This document shows positions 20,620-28,907 of a DNA stretch of 64,000 nucleotides, piece by piece. The position numbers and the translations under genes are program-made. Position 1 is the first letter of the stretch. Each line of letters opens with the position of its first letter. This DNA is from Methylotenera sp. (GTDB taxonomy: Bacteria > Pseudomonadota > Gammaproteobacteria > Burkholderiales > Methylophilaceae). The notes beneath the pieces are model-generated. The model was given only the letters and a program-made list of their open reading frames with translations, did no database searches and was not told the origin of the DNA. The stretch is from assembly GCF_029946165.1 (NCBI RefSeq), contig NZ_JAQSDZ010000005.1, forward strand, positions 331,516 through 395,515, given 5' to 3'.

Positions 20620-21171
20620 GTGAAATTTAAATCGTTCTTATTGCTGATTGCATGCTTGACTACTATGCTTCTGAACGGTTGCGCCATCATGGGCGACCGT
20701 ACAGTGAGCATAACTGAAGCGCAATTACAGAAAAAACTAAATGAACGTTTAGCCATTCCTATATCGCTGCTAAAGATTTTTGACGTCAATTTAAGCAACT
20801 CAACCGTAAAGTTTGATAGTAAGACTGGACGCATGATGACTAGTCTAGATACCACTTTGACCAGTATTTTAAGTAATAAAGTGCTAGCTGGAAAATTAGA
20901 TATCTCTGGCAAGCTACGCTTTGATGCGGCGACAAGCTCCATTGTATTAGACGACCCAAAAGTGGAAAGTCTGAATTTAGATGGCTTAGGTAGTCAATAT
21001 GGCGAATTTTTTAATTTGATTGCACAAAAGCTTGGCGGTGAAATGCTTAATGGCTTACCCTTATATACTGTAAAGCCAGAAGATTTAATTGTTGGTTCAA
21101 CGCAATATAATCCTAAAGATATGCAAATCACTGACAAAGGTTTGCAAATTACATTAAGCCCAGTTAGGTAA
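20620..21171 (+). CDS. DUF1439 (YceB-like) outer-membrane lipoprotein
   Basis: A 183-residue lipoprotein with a signal sequence and a lipobox LNGC (C21). The mature part matches the DUF1439/YceB pattern: an N-terminal helix with SITEAQLQKKLNERL, then beta strands, with the C-terminal DLIVGSTQYNPKDMQITDKGLQITL. These proteins have a lipid-binding (TULIP/SMP-like) fold, but the function is unknown. The start codon is GTG, with AAAGGT a few bases upstream. It lies 43 bp after fabB and is convergent with the next gene, leaving only 17 bp between the stops. Confidence 0.85.
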   Translation: MKFKSFLLLIACLTTMLLNGCAIMGDRTVSITEAQLQKKLNERLAIPISLLKIFDVNLSNSTVKFDSKTGRMMTSLDTTLTSILSNKVLAGKLDISGKLRFDAATSSIVLDDPKVESLNLDGLGSQYGEFFNLIAQKLGGEMLNGLPLYTVKPEDLIVGSTQYNPKDMQITDKGLQITLSPVR

Positions 21172-21188
21172 GGTTGTAGTTAATAGCC

Positions 21189-21557
21189 CTATAAGATTAA
21201 GGCAGCCAGCACATTGCGACCCTCGCTCATCAAAATGTTATAGGTTCTGCAAGCGGCTGCAGTGGTCATACATTCAATCGGAATGCCTTTAACAGCTAAG
21301 GATTGGTAGATTTTTGGATGCAAGAACTGGTGTTTCTCACCAGTCCCTAACAATACTACCTCTGAATTAAATTCAGCAATTTTTGATAAGTGTTGTTCGG
21401 ATAAATCAGAAAAGCTTAATACTCCCCAATCAAGAATAAGTTCTTGAGGCATGACGATTAAGCTGCCAGCGTGGCGTCGCTTATTCACTTCAATATAGCT
21501 CTCGCTATATCCAGTAATCAAATTGTTGTTATCAGCTGTAGTTAAATGTAGTTTCAT
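21189..21557 (-). CDS. Mth938/NDUFAF3-domain protein
   Basis: The 122-residue protein matches the Mth938 domain family (DUF498), whose mitochondrial member NDUFAF3 helps assemble complex I. Conserved elements are the N-terminal SYIEVNKRRHAGSLIV, the central VVLLGTGEKHQFLHP and IPIECMTTAAACRTYNIL near the end. The bacterial role is not settled. It is divergent from alaA and convergent with the DUF1439 lipoprotein gene. Confidence 0.88.
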   Translation of the reverse strand: MKLHLTTADNNNLITGYSESYIEVNKRRHAGSLIVMPQELILDWGVLSFSDLSEQHLSKIAEFNSEVVLLGTGEKHQFLHPKIYQSLAVKGIPIECMTTAAACRTYNILMSEGRNVLAALIL

Positions 21558-21658
21558 CGCGCGAGTTTCATTACTGGGTTTAATTGATAGACACTGCTAT
21601 TCTAATGTAAACTAACGCCTTTAACTATTGTGCTTTTAAGGCAAAAAATAAGCGCGCT

Positions 21659-22957
21659 ATGCAGCCAATTAAATCAATCTCTTCGACACAGCAAGATATC
21701 GTTCAGCCTATCAATCCAGGTCAACAGAAAGCGTTAGCTAAATCAAATAAGCTCGCCAACGTCTGTTATGACATTCGTGGGCCTGTATTACAGCGCGCGC
21801 GCCAAATGGAAGACGAGGGCCAACGAATCATTAAGTTGAATATTGGTAATCCAGGCGTGTTTGGCTTAGATGTGCCTGAAGAGATGATGCAAGACGTGAT
21901 GCGTAACATGAGCAAAGCTGGCATTTATACAGATAGCAAAGGTTTGTTTGAGCCGCGTAAGTCTATTATGCATTACACACAAAGCAAGCATATTGCTGGT
22001 GTCACGGTGGATGACATTATTATCGGTAACGGAGTTTCTGAGCTGATTGTCATGGCGATGCAAGGTTTGCTGAATAATGGCGATCAAGTGTTAGTGCCAA
22101 TGCCTGATTATCCACTTTGGACTGCAGCCGTGACTTTAGCAGGCGGCACCGCGCGCCATTACTTGTGTGATGAAGCTACTGGCTGGTTGCCAGATTTAAA
22201 AGATATGGAAGCAAAAATCACTGCCAATACACGTGGCATTGTGGTGATTAACCCAAATAACCCAACAGGCGCTTTGTACCCACGTGAAACCTTAGAAGGC
22301 ATTATTGAAATCGCACGTCATCATGGCTTGGTAATCTTTGCTGATGAGATTTATGACAAAGTGTTGTTTGATGGTAATACTCATACTTCTATTGCTTCAT
22401 TAGCTGATGATGTTTTATTTGTAACCTTTAACGGCTTGTCAAAAAACTATCGTGCGTGTGGTTATCGTGCAGGGTGGATGATTCTTAGTGGTGAGAAAAA
22501 GCATGCTAAGGATTATATAGAAGGCCTTAACATGTTGGCCTCTATGCGCTTATGTGCAAACGTACCTGGTCAATTGGCAATTCAAACGGCATTAGGTGGC
22601 TATCAAAGTATTGATGATCTAGTCGCACCAGAAGGCCGTTTATGCAAGCAGCGTGATGTAGCTTATGAAATGCTAACTGCCATTCCTGGAGTGACATGTA
22701 CTAAGCCAGCTGCGGCGATGTATTTGTTTCCAAAACTTGACCCAGAAATTTACCCGATTAAAGATGACCAACAGTTCATTTTAGATTTGTTATTAGAAGA
22801 AAAAGTATTACTTGTACAAGGTACTGGTTTCAACTGGCATACTCCAGATCATTTCCGCGTGGTATTTTTACCGAATGTAGATGATTTAACGGAAGCCATT
22901 CATCGTATCGCAAGATTTTTAGAAAATTATAGAAAAAAGCATGGAGCTAAAGTTTGA
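21659..22957 (+). CDS. alaA: Alanine-synthesising aminotransferase AlaA type
   Basis: A PLP-dependent class I/II aminotransferase of 432 residues, very similar to E. coli AlaA (YfbQ), which makes alanine from pyruvate and glutamate. Matching blocks are KLANVCYDIRGPVLQ, LNIGNPGVFG, NPNNPTGALYP, DEIYDKVLFDG and the PLP lysine in FNGLSKNYR. About 30 extra residues precede the E. coli-like start, so an internal start cannot be excluded. It heads a cluster with hom and thrC, an order common in betaproteobacteria. The end overlaps hom by 4 bp. Confidence 0.93.
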   Translation: MQPIKSISSTQQDIVQPINPGQQKALAKSNKLANVCYDIRGPVLQRARQMEDEGQRIIKLNIGNPGVFGLDVPEEMMQDVMRNMSKAGIYTDSKGLFEPRKSIMHYTQSKHIAGVTVDDIIIGNGVSELIVMAMQGLLNNGDQVLVPMPDYPLWTAAVTLAGGTARHYLCDEATGWLPDLKDMEAKITANTRGIVVINPNNPTGALYPRETLEGIIEIARHHGLVIFADEIYDKVLFDGNTHTSIASLADDVLFVTFNGLSKNYRACGYRAGWMILSGEKKHAKDYIEGLNMLASMRLCANVPGQLAIQTALGGYQSIDDLVAPEGRLCKQRDVAYEMLTAIPGVTCTKPAAAMYLFPKLDPEIYPIKDDQQFILDLLLEEKVLLVQGTGFNWHTPDHFRVVFLPNVDDLTEAIHRIARFLENYRKKHGAKV

Positions 22958-24267
22958 AGCAACTTAATGTAGGCCTTTTAGGCATCGGTACCGTAGGTGG
23001 CGGTACTTATACAGTTTTAACACGTAATGCAGAAGAAATTAGCCGTCGCACAGGCGTGGCGATTAATGTTGTGCAAGTGGCAGATCGAAATATTGACCAT
23101 GCTAAAGCCGTTACAGGTGGAAATGTTGATGTCACCAATGATGCATTTGCAGTGGTGAATAACCCAGCGGTGGATGTTGTGGTTGAGCTGATTGGCGGCT
23201 ATGGCTTAAGTAAAGAGCTCGTTCTTAAAGCAATTGAAAATGGCAAACACATTGTTACAGCTAATAAAGCTTTACTCGCTTTGCATGGCAATGAAATTTT
23301 TACTGCAGCGCATGCTAAAGGGGTGATTGTTGCCTATGAAGCGGCAGTGGCGGGTGGTATTCCAATTATCAAGGCCTTACGTGAAGGCTTAGGTGCTAAT
23401 AAAATTGAATGGGTTGCGGGCATCATTAACGGCACTACCAATTTTATTCTTACAGAAATGCGCGAAAAGGGTTTAACTTACCAAGACGTAATTGGCGAAG
23501 CACAACGCTTAGGCTACGCAGAAGCAGACCCTACGTTTGACGTAGAAGGGATTGATGCAGCACATAAGTTAACTATCATGTCGGCCATTGCCTTTGGCAT
23601 GCCAATGAAATTTGAGCAAGCTTACACTGAAGGTATTACCAAGCTTCAACAAACTGATATTAAATATGCTGAAGAGTTAGGCTACCGCGTTAAATTACTT
23701 GGTATTACTAAGCGTACAGCGTCAGGTGTTGAGTTGCGTGTGCACCCAACATTGATTTCAGAAAAGCGCTTAGTCGCTAACGTAAACGGCGCGATGAATG
23801 CGGTAGTTGTGAAAGGTGATGCCGTAGGGCCAACGCTTTACTACGGTGCGGGTGCAGGTGCTGAACCAACTGCTAGCTCTGTTGTTGCAGACTTAATGGA
23901 TGTTGCACGTTTAAGCAGCGCCTCTGTTGAGCAACGTGTGCCGTATTTGGGCTTTCAAGCTGGTCAACTGAATGATTTGCCAATCTTGCCTATTAGTGAA
24001 GTGAACAGTGCTTACTATCTACGTTTACGCGTTTCAGACAAACCTGGTGTTTTAGCTGGCGTGACTAAAATATTGGCAGACCGCAATATTTCGATAGATG
24101 CTATGTTGCAAAAAGAGCCTGCTGATAACGAAACCGAAGCAGACATTGTGATTTTGACGCATATCACGGTAGAAAAAAACATGGACGCAGGTATTGCAGA
24201 AATAGAAGCTTTGCCTGCGATTGTTGGCAAAGTAGTCAAATTGCGCATGGAAGAATTAGGCAGGTAA
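22954..24267 (+). CDS. hom: Homoserine dehydrogenase
   Basis: Hom reduces aspartate semialdehyde to homoserine for threonine and methionine synthesis. The N-terminal NAD(P) motif is LLGIGTVGGGT (about 8-18), the catalytic region contains VEGIDAAHK, and an ACT domain begins around residue 350 (YLRLRVSDKPGVLAGV), which implies feedback control by threonine. The start is TTG, overlapping the alaA stop as TTGA, with GGAG in front. At 437 residues it is a monofunctional enzyme, not a ThrA fusion. Confidence 0.96.
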   Translation: MKQLNVGLLGIGTVGGGTYTVLTRNAEEISRRTGVAINVVQVADRNIDHAKAVTGGNVDVTNDAFAVVNNPAVDVVVELIGGYGLSKELVLKAIENGKHIVTANKALLALHGNEIFTAAHAKGVIVAYEAAVAGGIPIIKALREGLGANKIEWVAGIINGTTNFILTEMREKGLTYQDVIGEAQRLGYAEADPTFDVEGIDAAHKLTIMSAIAFGMPMKFEQAYTEGITKLQQTDIKYAEELGYRVKLLGITKRTASGVELRVHPTLISEKRLVANVNGAMNAVVVKGDAVGPTLYYGAGAGAEPTASSVVADLMDVARLSSASVEQRVPYLGFQAGQLNDLPILPISEVNSAYYLRLRVSDKPGVLAGVTKILADRNISIDAMLQKEPADNETEADIVILTHITVEKNMDAGIAEIEALPAIVGKVVKLRMEELGR

Positions 24268-24326
24268 CTTTAGGCAAGTAACTTGAGCTTAGTATCAATA
24301 GGTAAGTCACTTTAGGTTAGTTAATA

Positions 24327-25754
24327 ATGAAATATATCTCTACTCGTGGGCAGTCGCCTGCTCTAAGTTTTACAGAAATTCTATTAGGTGGCTTAGCACC
24401 AGATGGTGGTCTGTACTTGCCAGAAACTTATCCGCAATTTACTGATGCAGACCTTACGGCCATGCGAGGCTTAAGTTATCCAGATTTGGCATTTGCCATT
24501 TTAAGTCGTTTGGTTGATGATGTTCCAGCGGCTGATTTAAAAGCAATTATCGATAAAACTTATCGGGCGGATGTGTATGCAAACACTCGTGCAGAGCAAA
24601 ATGCTTCAGATATTACCCCAACAGTTAAATTAGAAGATAACTTGTATCTTTTGAGTCTTTCAAATGGCCCTACGTTAGCATTTAAAGATATAGCGATGCA
24701 ACTGCTCGGAAATCTATTTGAGTACGTGCTTACTAAAGAAGGTAAAACCACTAATATTTTAGGTGCGACTTCTGGTGATACTGGCTCTGCGGCGGAATAT
24801 GCAATGCGTGGCAAAAAAGGCATCCGCGTATTTATGCTTTCTCCACATAAAAAAATGAGCCGATTTCAAACTGCACAAATGTTCAGTTTGCAGGATGACA
24901 ACATTTACAACATTGCCGTAAATGGCGTATTTGACGATTGCCAAGATATGGTAAAAGCCGTTTCAAATGACGCAGAGTTTAAAGCCCAATACAAAATTGG
25001 CGCGGTGAATTCAATTAACTGGGGTCGCATTATTGCGCAAGTTGTTTATTACTTTAAAGGCTATTTTGCCGTGACAAGTAATAACGCACAAAAGGTAAGT
25101 TTTTCAGTGCCTAGTGGCAATTTTGGTAATGTTTGTGCAGGGCATATTGCGCGCATGATGGGCTTGCCAATTGATAAGCTAGTGGTTGCGACTAATGAAA
25201 ATGATGTGCTTGATGAGTTCTTTAAAACTGGCGTGTATAGCCCACGTGGTTCAGCCAAAACTTACCATACCTCTAGTCCGTCAATGGACATCAGCAAGGC
25301 TTCAAATTTTGAGCGTTTTGTCTATGATTTAGTCGGTCGCGATGGCGCTAAAACGCGTGCGCTTTGGAGTAAGGTGGATGCAGGTAATAGCTTTGACTTA
25401 AATGCTGATGGCTACTTTGCCAAAATTGCTGATTACGGCTTTCAATCTGGTAGCAGTTCACATGCAGACCGCATGAAAACCATTCGTGAAACCGCTGATA
25501 AATACCAAGTGACTATTGATACGCATACAGCTGACGGCCTTAAGGTGGCTTTTGAGCTTCGTGACGCTAATGTGCCTATGGTGGTATTAGAAACGGCTTT
25601 GCCAGTTAAGTTTGAAGATTCCATTATAGAAGCTTTAGGTAAAGCCCCAGAGCGCCCAGCTAGCTTGCAAGGCATAGAAAGTTTGCCACAAAAGTTTACG
25701 GTAATGGATGCAAGTGTTGTGGCGATTAAAGATTTTATTATTAAAAACACTTAG
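24327..25754 (+). CDS. thrC: Threonine synthase
   Basis: ThrC converts O-phosphohomoserine to threonine with PLP. The 475-residue length and the N-terminus (MKYISTRGQSPALSF) fit the longer type II threonine synthases of proteobacteria and yeast. The PLP lysine lies in GPTLAFKDIAMQL and the phosphate loop in GATSGDTGSAAEYA. It is 59 bp after hom. The spacer contains short imperfect repeats of GGTAACTTTAGG and adds several stop codons, but no terminator. Confidence 0.96.
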   Translation: MKYISTRGQSPALSFTEILLGGLAPDGGLYLPETYPQFTDADLTAMRGLSYPDLAFAILSRLVDDVPAADLKAIIDKTYRADVYANTRAEQNASDITPTVKLEDNLYLLSLSNGPTLAFKDIAMQLLGNLFEYVLTKEGKTTNILGATSGDTGSAAEYAMRGKKGIRVFMLSPHKKMSRFQTAQMFSLQDDNIYNIAVNGVFDDCQDMVKAVSNDAEFKAQYKIGAVNSINWGRIIAQVVYYFKGYFAVTSNNAQKVSFSVPSGNFGNVCAGHIARMMGLPIDKLVVATNENDVLDEFFKTGVYSPRGSAKTYHTSSPSMDISKASNFERFVYDLVGRDGAKTRALWSKVDAGNSFDLNADGYFAKIADYGFQSGSSSHADRMKTIRETADKYQVTIDTHTADGLKVAFELRDANVPMVVLETALPVKFEDSIIEALGKAPERPASLQGIESLPQKFTVMDASVVAIKDFIIKNT

Positions 25755-25805
25755 GCTGCCATTCTGATTCTCGCGAAGAATGAAGAAAGTGAAAATAGGT
25801 TTTAA

Positions 25806-26600
25806 ATGAAACAATATACTGACTTAATGCGCCATGTCTTACAGCATGGCAACAAAAAAGAAGACCGAACTGGCACTGGTACGCTTTCAGTTTTTGGTTA
25901 TCAAATGCGCTTTAATTTAGCGGAAGGTTTTCCACTTCTTACCACTAAAAAAGTTCATCTCAAATCCATTATCCATGAGCTGCTTTGGTTTTTGCAAGGT
26001 AGTACTAATATTGCTTACCTTAAAGAAAATGGTGTACGCATTTGGGATGAGTGGGCAGATGAGAATGGAAATTTAGGCCCTGTGTATGGCTATCAATGGC
26101 GTAATTGGCCTAAGCCAGATGGAACACATATCGACCAAATCACGCAGGTCGTGAATGCCATTAAAAACAATCCAGACTCACGTCGCTTGATTGTTTCAGC
26201 TTGGAATGTAGCTGATGTTGATCAAATGAAACTGCCACCTTGCCATGCTTTTTTTCAGTTCTATGTAGCAGACGGTAAGCTAAGCTGTCAGCTTTATCAG
26301 CGAAGCGCGGATATATTCCTCGGCGTGCCGTTTAATATTGCGTCCTACGCCTTACTTACTATGATGGTGGCGCAAGTTTGTGGCTTAAAGTTAGGTGATT
26401 TTGTACATACCTTGGGTGATGCGCATATTTACACCAATCATATGGAGCAAGTACACGAACAGCTTTCGCGAGATGTTCGGACACAGCCTCTAATGAATAT
26501 CAATCCAGAAGTGCACAATATCTTTGATTTCAAATTTGAAGATTTCACCCTTGAAAATTACGACCCACACCCAGCCATTAAAGGCTTAGTGGCTGTTTAG
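25806..26600 (+). CDS. thyA: Thymidylate synthase
   Basis: ThyA methylates dUMP to dTMP with methylene-tetrahydrofolate. The 264 residues equal E. coli ThyA, and the nucleophile C146 is at the same position ([14 protein letters not shown]). The N-terminal [16 protein letters not shown] and the C-terminal [20 protein letters not shown] are intact. It regenerates dihydrofolate, which folA (7.7 kb downstream) reduces. It is preceded by a small hairpin in the 51-bp gap from thrC. Confidence 0.98.
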   Translation: MKQYTDLMRHVLQHGNKKEDRTGTGTLSVFGYQMRFNLAEGFPLLTTKKVHLKSIIHELLWFLQGSTNIAYLKENGVRIWDEWADENGNLGPVYGYQWRNWPKPDGTHIDQITQVVNAIKNNPDSRRLIVSAWNVADVDQMKLPPCHAFFQFYVADGKLSCQLYQRSADIFLGVPFNIASYALLTMMVAQVCGLKLGDFVHTLGDAHIYTNHMEQVHEQLSRDVRTQPLMNINPEVHNIFDFKFEDFTLENYDPHPAIKGLVAV

Positions 26601-26638
26601 AAATTTCTGAGTAATTAACAATTCATTTTTTTTAAAAC

Positions 26639-26671
26639 AAAAAAAAGGTTGCCCTAACTAATAGGGCAACC
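26639..26671 (-). terminator. Strong Rho-independent terminator downstream of the EF-hand gene
   Basis: GGTTGCCCTA (26647-26656) and TAGGGCAACC (26662-26671) form a perfect 10-bp stem with a 5-nt loop. On the minus strand the stem is followed by eight Ts (26646-26639). It should end transcription coming from the EF-hand gene and any RNA made from the hairpin array between 26679 and 26779. Confidence 0.85.
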
Positions 26672-26678
26672 GTAAAAA

Positions 26679-26779
26679 CTTGTGATTCTAGGGGAGTGAA
26701 TCACAAGCGCTCAAACGCTTACTAAATCAAAACAAAAACATGGTATTACTCGGTTAGTTAGCCATAAAGGCTAACTAAC
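26679..26779 (-). ncRNA. Candidate 3'-UTR small RNA with two perfect stem-loops
   Basis: Two further perfect inverted repeats precede the terminator on the minus strand: GTTAGTTAGCC/GGCTAACTAAC (26753-26763 and 26769-26779, 5-nt loop) and CTTGTGATTC/GAATCACAAG (26679-26688 and 26698-26707, 9-nt loop). With the terminator this makes three stable hairpins in about 140 nt directly after the EF-hand stop codon. That is the architecture of a 3'-derived small RNA, but no promoter or processing site is proven. Confidence 0.4.
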
Positions 26780-26793
26780 ATGGCAAACGGCTA

Positions 26794-27192
26794 TCAGTTA
26801 GTAGTCGAAGCTGGGGGTTCAATACCAGTAGCTGACGCTGCTGTTTTGTAGCTAACGTATTCATCAGCTGATACCATGCCATCATGATTTATATCTGCAG
26901 CGTCAAAATATGTCGTCAGTGATTTATCTTTAACAGCTTCTTTTAAAGAAATTTTTCCGTCTTTATTAGCATCAAGCTTTTTAAAATCTGCTTCGCCAGA
27001 ATTTGTTGCTGACACTTCTGTTTCGTTAGTAGCAGCAACTTGAGCTCCTGCTACATTAATATCTGTTTTGATTGCATCTTTCAATGCAGCTGAGTTATCA
27101 GCCATCGCTAAATTATTTAGGCCTACTGTAAGTAACAAAGCGGCAAGACTTGCAGAAACTGGACGAATGATAGAGTTCGGATTTAATTTCAT
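26794..27192 (-). CDS. Secreted EF-hand calcium-binding protein
   Basis: The 132-residue protein has a signal peptide (about 1-31, ending LAMA) and a mature part with two canonical EF-hand loops, DANKDGKISLKE (about 73-84) and DINHDGMVSADE (about 98-109). Both loops have the usual acidic and glycine positions, so calcium binding is expected in the periplasm. The Thr/Ser/Ala-rich segments around them have no recognisable domain. Calcium is also the cofactor of MxaFI-type methanol dehydrogenase, but a link is speculation. An AGGAG Shine-Dalgarno sequence precedes the ATG. The 3' region is rich in hairpins. Confidence 0.85.
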   Translation of the reverse strand: MKLNPNSIIRPVSASLAALLLTVGLNNLAMADNSAALKDAIKTDINVAGAQVAATNETEVSATNSGEADFKKLDANKDGKISLKEAVKDKSLTTYFDAADINHDGMVSADEYVSYKTAASATGIEPPASTTN

Positions 27193-27555
27193 ATTAATAC
27201 TCCTATACTAATTTAAAGAGATTGCCCTATAGTATTAGCGATTATCGTGCCAACTTATTTTTTATAGTTAAATCAATGGGTTATGACTTTTATTGGATTT
27301 CTGAGAAATTTCATGTGTCGCCTAAGCCCGACATATGTCTGTCGGTTTAGCTAAGCAATTGAATTTACTTAAATTTTTTTGTCGCTTTTTAACGACAAAT
27401 TTTTGACTTGAATTTAAACGTGCTAATGAGTGATTAAATAATTCAAAACAACCACCTTGAATAATATAAATATGATCACGAATATACATCCAATACTTTG
27501 CCCGTACCTTTGGCTAAATGCTCCCAAGAAAATACATAATGCATATCCGCTTATC
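27193..27555. other. Intergenic region that may encode a + strand RNA
   Basis: The 462-bp gap between the EF-hand gene and arsR has no convincing protein gene. The right end of the gap is a strong + strand terminator (27556-27598) although no + strand gene precedes it. Within the region lie a hairpin around CCCGACATATGTCTGTCGG (about 27328-27346) and another with stem TTTGTCG/CGACAAA (27378-27384 and 27393-27399). The largest small + strand ORF, 34 codons from ATG 27472, lacks a ribosome-binding site. Confidence 0.35.
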
Positions 27556-27598
27556 AACTATTTAAAACTCTCTTAAGTTTTAAATAGTTAGCTTTTTT
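27556..27598 (+). terminator. Orphan Rho-independent terminator upstream of arsR
   Basis: AACTATTTAAAACT (27556-27569) and AGTTTTAAATAGTT (27576-27589) form a perfect 14-bp stem with a 6-nt loop, followed by AGC and six Ts (27593-27598). It points to the + strand, where the nearest upstream gene is thyA, almost 1 kb away. It either ends an unannotated transcript or insulates the ars operon. Confidence 0.75.
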
Positions 27599-27633
27599 AA
27601 ACCTTAATTGATGTATGTCATATTTCTGTAAAT

Positions 27634-27655
27634 TAATTCCATTATAATGGAATTA
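27634..27655. promoter_or_regulatory. arsR operator-promoter: 22-bp perfect palindrome containing TATAAT
   Basis: Positions 27634-27655 are a perfect 22-bp palindrome (TAATTCCATTA and its complement) that ends on the A of the arsR ATG. A TATAAT hexamer sits at its centre (27643-27648). If this is the -10 box, transcription starts about at the start codon, giving a leaderless arsR mRNA, and ArsR bound to the palindrome would block RNA polymerase directly. The -35 region is not well conserved. Confidence 0.65.
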
Positions 27656-27999
27656 TGAAAACTAAAGATTTCGTAAACGCTTTTATCGCCCTTGGCCAGG
27701 AGTCTAGATTAAATGTATTTAGACTCATCGTGCAAAAAGGCGATGTTGGTGTAACGCCCACACAAGTCAAAGAGATGCTTGGTATTCCGGCAGCAACGAT
27801 TTCATTTCATATCAAACAACTCATGTCCGCTGACTTAATTGTCATGGAGCGGCAAAGTCGTAATTTGATTTACCGCCCTAATCCATTAGCCGTTCAGCAA
27901 TTGATGGATTTCTTGTTGGAGAATTGTTGTGGTGGCAAGTCATGTTCATCAACGCTAAATTCAAACAGATTAAATAGTAAGGAAAAAAGTGATGTCTGA
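27655..27999 (+). CDS. arsR: ArsR-family arsenite-responsive repressor
   Basis: A winged-helix metalloregulator of 114 residues that should repress the arsRCDA operon until arsenite binds. The recognition helix region reads GIPAATISFHIKQL (about 43-56). A cysteine group at the C-terminus, C91-C92-C97 (ENCCGGKSC), replaces the E. coli type CVC site in the DNA-binding helix. This resembles the C-terminal triad of Acidithiobacillus ArsR. The gene begins immediately after a palindromic operator and its end overlaps arsC. Confidence 0.93.
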   Translation: MKTKDFVNAFIALGQESRLNVFRLIVQKGDVGVTPTQVKEMLGIPAATISFHIKQLMSADLIVMERQSRNLIYRPNPLAVQQLMDFLLENCCGGKSCSSTLNSNRLNSKEKSDV

Positions 28000-28492
28000 A
28001 AAAATCTACAATGTACTAATTTTATGCACGGGTAATTCTGCGCGTAGCATCATGGCTGAAGCCTTGTTTAATACCATTGGAAAAGGCAAATTCAAAGCCT
28101 ACAGTGCTGGTAGCTTTCCAAACGGCAAAGTAAATCCATTCGCGATTGAGCAAGTTAAATCAACTGGATATCCAACAGAAAATTTGCGTAGTAAAAGCTG
28201 GGATGAATTCGCACAACTTAATGCTCCGCAAATGGATTTTATTATTACTGTTTGTGACAATGCGGCTGGTGAAGTTTGTCCAATATGGCCGGGGCAGCCT
28301 GTAACAGCCCATTGGGGATTTGAAGACCCCGCTGCGGTTGAAGGAACAGATAAGCAAAAACGAGATTCCTTTAAGCAAATATTTAATCAAATCTATAACC
28401 GCGTTCGAGTGTTTTCTGCGTTGCCATTTGCCAGCCTTGACATGTTGGCCATCAAAAACGAGATGGATAAAATCGGTTTAACAAAACCATAG
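27992..28492 (+). CDS. arsC: Arsenate reductase, low-molecular-weight phosphatase type
   Basis: The protein reduces arsenate to arsenite. It belongs to the LMW-phosphatase-like ArsC class, with the catalytic loop CTGNSARS (C12) and two more cysteines, C88 and C96 (TVCDNAAGEVC), the layout of the thioredoxin-coupled enzymes. The ATG at 27992 has AAGGAA in front and is preferred over a GTG one codon upstream. The start overlaps the arsR stop by 8 bp. At 166 residues it is longer than the 130-140 residue Staphylococcus enzyme, with the extra part at the C-terminus. Confidence 0.92.
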   Translation: MSEKIYNVLILCTGNSARSIMAEALFNTIGKGKFKAYSAGSFPNGKVNPFAIEQVKSTGYPTENLRSKSWDEFAQLNAPQMDFIITVCDNAAGEVCPIWPGQPVTAHWGFEDPAAVEGTDKQKRDSFKQIFNQIYNRVRVFSALPFASLDMLAIKNEMDKIGLTKP

Positions 28493-28508
28493 TCAATAAA
28501 GGATTTAT

Positions 28509-28865
28509 ATGAAAACGATACATGTGTTTGACCCAGCAATGTGCTGCAGTAGTGGCGTTTGTGGAACAGAAGTAGACCAGCAGTTGGTTAGTTTTTCTGC
28601 TGATGTTGATTGGGCAAAGCAAAACGGTGCAAAGCTTGAGCGCTTTAATCTTGCGCAGCAACCAATGGAGTTTGCTAACAATCAAGTGGTAAGAAATTTT
28701 CTAGAACGCTCTGGCCAGGAGGCTCTGCCGTTGATTTTAGTGGATGGTGAAGTTGCTCTGGCTGGTCGCTACCCAAGCCGTTCTGAACTTGCACGATGGG
28801 CAGGCATTGAACAAGCTGCTATTCCCGCATCAAGTGGCTGTTGTAGTGGTGGCAAGTGTTGTTAA
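28509..28865 (+). CDS. arsD: Arsenite metallochaperone ArsD
   Basis: ArsD hands As(III) to the ATPase ArsA. All three cysteine groups are present: C12, C13 and C18 (MCCSSGVC), which form the functional chaperone site, and the C-terminal pairs C111-C112 and C117-C118 (GCCSGGKCC). The 118-residue length is normal (120 in E. coli). It lies 16 bp after arsC and 42 bp before arsA, the order in which the metalloid is passed on. Confidence 0.96.
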   Translation: MKTIHVFDPAMCCSSGVCGTEVDQQLVSFSADVDWAKQNGAKLERFNLAQQPMEFANNQVVRNFLERSGQEALPLILVDGEVALAGRYPSRSELARWAGIEQAAIPASSGCCSGGKCC

Positions 28866-28907
28866 GCAAGCCATCTGGCAACATCAATAAAATCTGAATT
28901 AGGAACT

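Noticed and set aside
24268..24326. Tandem repeat between hom and thrC
   Set aside because: The GGTAACTTTAGG-like units are short and imperfect and show no structure or known function.
27472..27576. 34-codon + strand ORF before arsR
   Set aside because: No ribosome-binding site, no recognisable sequence, and its end lies in the terminator stem; chance is the simpler explanation.
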